A stretch of DNA of 64,000 bases, from positions 806,001 through 870,000 of the forward strand of contig LT598466.1 of the NCBI GenBank assembly GCA_900074745.1. Direction: 5' to 3'. Below are positions 58,890 through 64,000 of the stretch, in pieces; the first letter of the stretch is position 1; each line of letters opens with the position of its first letter. Position numbers and translations under genes: made by a program. The DNA comes from Lachancea mirantina (Eukaryota > Ascomycota > Saccharomycetes > Saccharomycetales > Saccharomycetaceae). The notes under the pieces were generated by a model. It was given only the letters and a program-made list of their open reading frames with translations, had not been told where the DNA came from and searched no databases.

Positions 58890-60605
58890 TTAAATACCTA
58901 GATAATTACTTTCTTGCTGTTTACGTCTGTCGTCAATTTTCTTGGAAGCTTTTTCTCTTTTCTTGCGATTGGATTTTGTGCCATGAAACGCCTGCGATAG
59001 TTTCTTGTAGGCTTCCTTGGTCGTCAATTCATTACCGCGATCGTCTGTGTATTTTAGCTTCACTTCTGGGTTGTAGTTCTCAAGTCGCTCGTGCTGTATA
59101 GCGGCTGCTTTCGCAGCGATTTCACGGTCCTCGTAGTCTTTTATCTGTCGAAGCTCTTCCTTCGTGTAGGAAGCACCAGCAACCTCGACGTCTTTGCGAA
59201 CCCGCTCTTGGACACGGCGTACCTCAATTTGTTGCTTCAACTTCAGCAATGCATCGGTCGAGGAACCATTTTGAGTAAGATTTTCGGTCGTCGTCGTTGT
59301 CGGGAGAATCTTGCTATCCTTCAAGAAATTTACCGTAGCAGCCATTCCGTCGTAAAAGTTTGGCTTAGAGTCGTCGTCATTGTCTTTGTTGTCTTCGTTT
59401 TCACTCAAAAACATGCCCTTATCCGCATCTCGTTGCTCTACTTTTCTCATAGCATTGCTAATGGCAGGTGCAGAAATGTCTACAGCCTTGAACTGGAAAT
59501 CTTGCTCGGGCTTGGCCAATATGTCGCCACGAAGACTTTCCAGAAACGTCTGATTTTCATCGATTGATACTGAGTTCTGTTGCCCGCTTTTAGCCACGTC
59601 TCGAGCTCGTTGTTTTCTTTCCCGTTCCTCTTTGGCTATTTCTGCGGCAATTTCTTCCGCTGAGCGTCTTGTATTTGGGCTCAACGCTTTCTGCGGTCGT
59701 ATGACAAGGACGGATGATGATTCTATTTCAGGCTCTAGACCAAGATCCTCGTCTATCAACTCCACTTTAGGTAGCTCACTAGGAACCTTTACACGCTTAT
59801 AATTAATATTCTTGCCCTTTTTCATGCGTTTTTTGAACTTGACAGGGGCATAATCTGCCTTGGCACTTTCATCCTCACTAGAAGATTCAGGCAGCGACAA
59901 CCGTCGTTTTCCTACCGGCACTTCAAAATTTTGTTGAGTTCGAGATGCTGTCGGCTTTCTATTTATTACACCGTCTTTGACCGTGAGCTCAAAACTTTGC
60001 TCAGCCAAACCTTTAGCGTTTTGCTCAAATTCACCAGGGTTTAATCCAAACCGTCTTCTTTGCGCATTAAGCCTTTTCAGTCGAATGGCCTCAGACTGTT
60101 CAAGCATCTCGGTATCAGTGTGGTCGACAAGAATATCTTCCTCGTCACTTCTTTCGTGTACGTCTTTCTCTTTCAGCGTAAGAATTTTACTTTCACCAGT
60201 AAACTCCTCAAACGCATTATCTCTACCACTAAGTAATTTCTTGGTCTTCTGGCGGATCGTAGCACCTGGGGGTTTACCCTCAGGTGCACCCTCTGGTGTT
60301 TTCTTTATTGTCGAAAGCCAATCTTCACTCTCATCAGGCTCATCTGTCAAATTTCCCGCACGTAATTTGGCTTTAGCTCGCTCAATATGCCATGCAAGCT
60401 TTAAATGCTTACTTGCATGCCCATCGGTCGTTATTTCGTCTCTTTCACTACTATTTAATGCCTCATGGTGCTCATCTGTCTTCTCGTCGTTTGCACCAAT
60501 TACAACTGAAGCCTGCCTGGCGGAAGGCTCTACAACAGGTATTGGCTTCAAGCCCAACGAGATTCTGAACTTGTTCGTCTCCTCCAACGAGATTTCGCTA
60601 GCCAT
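58890..60605 (-). CDS. SNU66: U4/U6.U5 tri-snRNP protein Snu66
   Basis: 571 aa (S. cerevisiae 587). It is the SART-1 family splicing factor of the tri-snRNP. The N-terminal EISLEETNKFRISLGLKPIP (about 4-23) is a HIND element, the Hub1-binding motif. The middle is highly charged. The C terminus has the SART-1 stretch GASYTKEELRQIKDYEDREIAAKAAA and SQAFHGTKSNRKKREK. The longest frame starts at a TTG; the ATG at 60605 places HIND right at the N terminus. Confidence 0.93.
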   Translation of the reverse strand: MASEISLEETNKFRISLGLKPIPVVEPSARQASVVIGANDEKTDEHHEALNSSERDEITTDGHASKHLKLAWHIERAKAKLRAGNLTDEPDESEDWLSTIKKTPEGAPEGKPPGATIRQKTKKLLSGRDNAFEEFTGESKILTLKEKDVHERSDEEDILVDHTDTEMLEQSEAIRLKRLNAQRRRFGLNPGEFEQNAKGLAEQSFELTVKDGVINRKPTASRTQQNFEVPVGKRRLSLPESSSEDESAKADYAPVKFKKRMKKGKNINYKRVKVPSELPKVELIDEDLGLEPEIESSSVLVIRPQKALSPNTRRSAEEIAAEIAKEERERKQRARDVAKSGQQNSVSIDENQTFLESLRGDILAKPEQDFQFKAVDISAPAISNAMRKVEQRDADKGMFLSENEDNKDNDDDSKPNFYDGMAATVNFLKDSKILPTTTTTENLTQNGSSTDALLKLKQQIEVRRVQERVRKDVEVAGASYTKEELRQIKDYEDREIAAKAAAIQHERLENYNPEVKLKYTDDRGNELTTKEAYKKLSQAFHGTKSNRKKREKASKKIDDRRKQQESNYLGI

Positions 60606-60876
60606 TTCAATGGTCCATTTAGCCAAGTTCTCTGCATCAGGAAGCTCATCTCTTTAAATTTCATGATGATAATAAGACAAACTAGAAGAAACTGAATTAA
60701 AGAAGCAGGCACAATACCGGTAAAGATCGAAACGAGTTCGAATCACTTCAAGAAGGTCACATTATTATTACTTACTGCAGTGAGTTTGACAAAACTTAGG
60801 TGCTGTTTTAAAATATACTAATTTACACGGATGGCAGAGATACTCTAGGCAAATGACGATATATTGAGTTTTGTGT

Positions 60877-62406
60877 TCATTTCTTGTCTTTCTTGTCTTT
60901 CTTGTCCTTCTTCTTTTTATCCTTCTTCTCCTTTTTGTCCTTTTTGGACTTCTTCGAGGAAGCCTCTTCAGAGTCCTCGTCTCTCTTTCTCTTCTTGTCC
61001 TTCTTGTCCTTCTTATCTTTCTTCTTGTCCTTCTTTTCCTTTTTGGAGGACTCGTCGGCCTCGTCATCGGAGTCAGCGGACTCTACCGTTGTGTCAACGA
61101 CTGTTGCAGTGTCAGCATCGGCGTTGTAAGCTCTGGATTCCGTAATTTCAACCTTTTTGGCCTCACGTACGACCTTTGGAGTGGTTCTTAAGTCTCTACC
61201 TTCGAGCTGAGATAGTCTACTCTCGACTTTGGCTCTAGACTCCAGACCGATATCGCCAGAATCGTCTCTGTCCTCGGCAAGCGCATCGTAACGCAGAGAA
61301 ACGGCGGCCTTGGCAGCCAAAACCCTCGCTATCTTACCTTTGTTCTTACCGGTGGCTTGGCCGACCAAAGAGGCGTGGTACAACAGCCCGTATTTTGGAG
61401 TGTCGTGCTTAGTCTTCAAAGCTCTGAAAAGAGCCTTTTCGGCACCCAAAATTTGGATAGTTGAGGCAGGAGACTTGGCCAACGACACCAAGGAACCTGC
61501 ATGCGCAATCAAACGAGCACCAACTAGCTCACCGACCAATTGGGTCAAATTTGGAGCAATGGCCTTCATTCTGGCTGAAAGATAATTAGAAAGTTGTTCT
61601 CTGTAAGCAGCAAAATCGACAATTTGCTCAGCAAGACATTTGATGTTGTCAAGGTCCACGGTGGTGATTTCGGTACCCATAGATATTTCTGCCGCGGACT
61701 TGACACGTTCTTCGATCTCTTCGGGCAGAATCTCGCTCATATCAGTCTCAGAAGCGTTGGATCTGATACCCATGGTCAAAATCAAGCGTGCATACGCCAC
61801 GGAGTCTGTGACGATCTTGGCCAGCTCGGGGAAATGCCATCCGTACCATTCTTTGCAACGCATCGCGTAAGTGTTGAGCTCTTTGTCCAAGTCATCGAGC
61901 AAAGCGATCGCTTGGATGATCATGACGTCGACTTTATCGGCAGAGAACTTGAGCTTGTGACGGCCAATGGAGTGCGCCAAACCCAAAGACATCTTGGACA
62001 GGTCATTGTCGGAGAGGCCAGGCAACAGTTCTGGCAAATATTCCTTAACGGCTCTGAAAATATCTAGCGTGACGGCGTCAGAGACAACGTTGAAATTGAG
62101 ACCCAATTTATTGATAGCATTGGCAAGTTTCGTTTCACTCACAACCAATGTGGCCTTTTTGTCCGCCTTAGCTTCGTCAAGCAATTTTTGCAACTGCGAT
62201 GACACTTTACCCTCAACAATGGCATTGGCCTCTTCAAGAGCGTTAGCAGCAGACGAAAACTTTGAGAAAGCAGCGATCTTGAACTCTTTTAGCACTTTGT
62301 CAGATGAGCTCAAGTCTTTAAGCAACGATGAAGACTTGTAGATCTTTTTGTCAGAAGACTTTAATAGCGCATAACCCGCTGAAGTTTCGGTTAAAACGTA
62401 AGCCAT
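60877..62406 (-). CDS. NOP58: Box C/D snoRNP core protein Nop58
   Basis: 509 aa (S. cerevisiae 511). It is a core protein of C/D snoRNPs (2'-O-methylation, rRNA processing), partnering Nop56, Nop1 and Snu13. The sequence is near-identical to S. cerevisiae over the N-terminal domain ([20 protein letters not shown]), the coiled coil and the NOP domain ([40 protein letters not shown]). The C terminus is a Lys/Asp/Glu repeat ([12 protein letters not shown]), as in the family. The open frame begins at a TTG three codons upstream; the ATG 62406 is used. Long antisense frames here are codon shadows. Confidence 0.98.
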   Translation of the reverse strand: MAYVLTETSAGYALLKSSDKKIYKSSSLLKDLSSSDKVLKEFKIAAFSKFSSAANALEEANAIVEGKVSSQLQKLLDEAKADKKATLVVSETKLANAINKLGLNFNVVSDAVTLDIFRAVKEYLPELLPGLSDNDLSKMSLGLAHSIGRHKLKFSADKVDVMIIQAIALLDDLDKELNTYAMRCKEWYGWHFPELAKIVTDSVAYARLILTMGIRSNASETDMSEILPEEIEERVKSAAEISMGTEITTVDLDNIKCLAEQIVDFAAYREQLSNYLSARMKAIAPNLTQLVGELVGARLIAHAGSLVSLAKSPASTIQILGAEKALFRALKTKHDTPKYGLLYHASLVGQATGKNKGKIARVLAAKAAVSLRYDALAEDRDDSGDIGLESRAKVESRLSQLEGRDLRTTPKVVREAKKVEITESRAYNADADTATVVDTTVESADSDDEADESSKKEKKDKKKDKKDKKDKKRKRDEDSEEASSKKSKKDKKEKKDKKKKDKKDKKDKK

Positions 62407-63018
62407 TCTCGCCAAGATACCTGGAACCTACCGACGTTGTCGATCAGAAAAGTCAAGAGTAGTCGTTGATCTTGAAGTGAAAATTTTCGATGAGCTTGAT
62501 GCTCGCACTAAAATTTTTTTTCACTTCAAAAAGAAAGCCGCCTTAAAAGATCACGTGAATATCATGTGGCCCTTGAATTAAACTAGCTAGCAGTAATATA
62601 ACCCATAAGCGTTCTGCAGCACAGTGAGAAAGTCAAGCGAAGCTTCAATTAGGGGCAGTTGGACATTGAATTATGTGTGTTGGAGTTTGGCGTGGGTTAG
62701 GTGCTTTCAACGAATTTTTGGGGATGTTTCAGCGTAATTTTTGCTTTGTTTCTTGTACTGTTACTCTACATATAGGACGAAGGTATATTTTATTGGCCTG
62801 CGGCTTGAGGCTTCGACATGTGCTGACGTGGGGCTCTGGAGCTAGGCTGAAGCTCGAGTCTCAGACCCTTTTTGAACCTTTACCAAAAAAATAAGGGACG
62901 CTAATAAGCAAATCTATCGTCTTTGTCGTCGTGTCGCAATATTCGAAGTCTGATTCCCCGACTCGAACCCTTCTATAACTTATGCTTTTAACGTCGAAAA
63001 GATGACCCGGTTCATGGT
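62407..63018 (-). promoter_or_regulatory. NOP58 promoter (RRPE-PAC) and DGK1 3' flank
   Basis: RRPE-type TGAAAATTTT at 62478-62487 abuts a PAC-type CGATGAG at 62488-62494, and a second AAAATTTTTT starts at 62510. All lie 70-115 bp before the NOP58 ATG, on the order seen at ribosome-biogenesis genes. TCACGTGA lies near 62551. The rest (62600-63018) holds only a 73-codon frame without similarity. Confidence 0.65.
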
Positions 63019-63882
63019 TTAAATGCGAAAAATTCGGATCACGGAGTGCATGAAAATGGCCGACAGCACAGGGATCGTAAAATTGTCGTCCCAATTGAAC
63101 AAGTCGATTCCCTCGCTGAGGGAGGCTACAATTCCGCCCAACAGCGAGAGTTGCAGTAGGTTCAGCGCGCTCGAGTCGGGGGACCACTCGATTTCGCCCG
63201 GTTTGTTCACATAGGAATAGTGTGGGACAAAATGGCCGTAGAACAACAAACATGTGAGAAACCCAACGACGAAAGCGGCCAAGGAACCTGCAAGGGATTT
63301 GTTGCCAGTAATTTTGGGGGTCAAATGACCAAATTTACGACCAAAGGTGGACGCGGCCGTGTCGGACCAACTCAACAAAAACAGAGAGATCAGAGCCACG
63401 TCTTTCGAGAAAAAACTGAATGCAAATATCAGGCCCAAAAGGTACCACAGCACCCCGTTATAGGAGTGAATTTCACGTTTACGCATCAAGGCTCCGACCA
63501 CACGACAGTACAGCTTGTTGAACGCACTCCATCGAAGCCGTATCAGATCCAAAACGAAAATCGAGCAAAACGCGTAAATGAGCGGGTCTCTCACCTTCTT
63601 GTAATCGAGCCCCTTTGTGTATAAGTACATCGTGATAAAGCCGATAGACGAGTGGAACGCTTTACGTGGAACTTCGTGTTTCGTAATAAACTCTCCAAAC
63701 CACTCGTGGCTACGTAGCCTGATCTCGGTCAGAGGTAAATGTACGTCACTATTGGACAGTTCAGATTTCTTGGCGTAAACGTCACTTTTGTGCTCGGAAC
63801 GGTTCCGTAGCTGTGAACGCCGTTTGTTGGCCCTTGCACTGGATACAGATCCGTTTCCAACGGGAACTTCTGTATCGACCAT
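63019..63882 (-). CDS. DGK1: CTP-dependent diacylglycerol kinase
   Basis: 287 aa (S. cerevisiae 290). It is an ER/nuclear-envelope enzyme making phosphatidate from diacylglycerol with CTP, opposing the Pah1 phosphatase. A hydrophilic Arg/Ser-rich N-terminal tail (about 60 aa) precedes the CTP-transferase-like core with EVPRKAFHSSIGFITMYLYT and LSWSDTAASTFGRKFG (D-x-A-A-x-x-x-G-x-x-x-G). Several membrane segments are visible. The longest frame starts at a TTG; the ATG at 63882 fits the family length. It corresponds to YOR311C, next to NOP58 (YOR310C). Confidence 0.93.
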   Translation of the reverse strand: MVDTEVPVGNGSVSSARANKRRSQLRNRSEHKSDVYAKKSELSNSDVHLPLTEIRLRSHEWFGEFITKHEVPRKAFHSSIGFITMYLYTKGLDYKKVRDPLIYAFCSIFVLDLIRLRWSAFNKLYCRVVGALMRKREIHSYNGVLWYLLGLIFAFSFFSKDVALISLFLLSWSDTAASTFGRKFGHLTPKITGNKSLAGSLAAFVVGFLTCLLFYGHFVPHYSYVNKPGEIEWSPDSSALNLLQLSLLGGIVASLSEGIDLFNWDDNFTIPVLSAIFMHSVIRIFRI

Positions 63883-64000
63883 AACAGAACCCCCAAATTC
63901 CTGTAGGCAGAATATCACAATACGGAAACAGAAGATCAACAAACCGCGAGATTGACGAAGCTTTGGATGGTCAAAGTTCTCGATTTCGAGGTGTCTGTCA
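63883..64000 (-). other. DGK1 upstream flank, cut by the window end
   Basis: 118 bp, with no gene visible. Confidence 0.4.

Noticed and set aside
60877-62341. Long + strand frames opposite NOP58, including Ser/Leu-rich ones
   Set aside because: They are the complement of NOP58 codons, especially the Lys/Asp repeat tail.
62673-62894. 73-codon ATG frame between NOP58 and DGK1
   Set aside because: No similarity, and composition typical of noncoding DNA.

Overview
The window is nuclear DNA of a budding yeast of the Saccharomycetaceae. It has compact, mostly intronless genes, 250-1500 bp promoters, three short 5'-proximal introns with yeast splice signals, eukaryotic tRNA genes (one with an intron), and proteins that align almost end to end with Saccharomyces cerevisiae. 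I recognise about 36 protein genes and three tRNA genes, and I see no intact mobile element, rRNA or CRISPR.

Gene order is a fine interleaving of two pairs of S. cerevisiae segments. From 2.2 to 31.9 kb the YHR067-YHR075 series (HTD2, DYS1, PCL5, TRM5, RRP4, ERG7, NOP10, OSH3, QNS1, PPE1) alternates with the YDR315-YDR321 series (IPK1, OMS1, HIM1, MCM21, YFT2, SWA2, DAD4, ASP1). From 33.5 to 63.9 kb the YOR301-YOR311 series (RAX1, CPA1, ISW2, BIL1, RRG7, MCH5, SLY41, SNU66, NOP58, DGK1) alternates with YMR239-YMR241 (RNT1, CUS1, YHM2). This is the layout of a lineage that did not undergo the whole-genome duplication. A dihydropyrimidinase (PYD2) and moderate G+C point towards Lachancea or a close relative; the genus is an inference.

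Four genes have, to my knowledge, no S. cerevisiae counterpart at these sites: a 2-oxoglutarate/Fe(II) oxygenase (27.4 kb), an STP1/2-like zinc-finger factor (32.5 kb), an IBTK-like ankyrin-RCC1-BTB protein (37.4 kb) and PYD2 (48.2 kb). The zinc-finger gene and RAX1 lie in a visibly G+C-rich island (about 31.2-34.8 kb) at the junction of the two synteny blocks, next to a telomere-like C1-3A tract with a Rap1-type site.

Regulation can be read in several places. The arginine attenuator peptide uORF precedes CPA1. Clustered Gcn4 sites lie upstream of PCL5 and CPA1. RRPE/PAC elements lie upstream of RRP4, NOP10 and NOP58. Paired CACGTG boxes spaced 17-22 bp lie upstream of RAX1, CUS1 and YHM2. 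Two alternative in-frame ATGs in TRM5 fit dual targeting. The introns of MCM21 (56 nt), PYD2 (62 nt) and probably ISW2 (70 nt) share one compact design. All starts were checked for ATG, and several genes begin downstream of the longest open frame.
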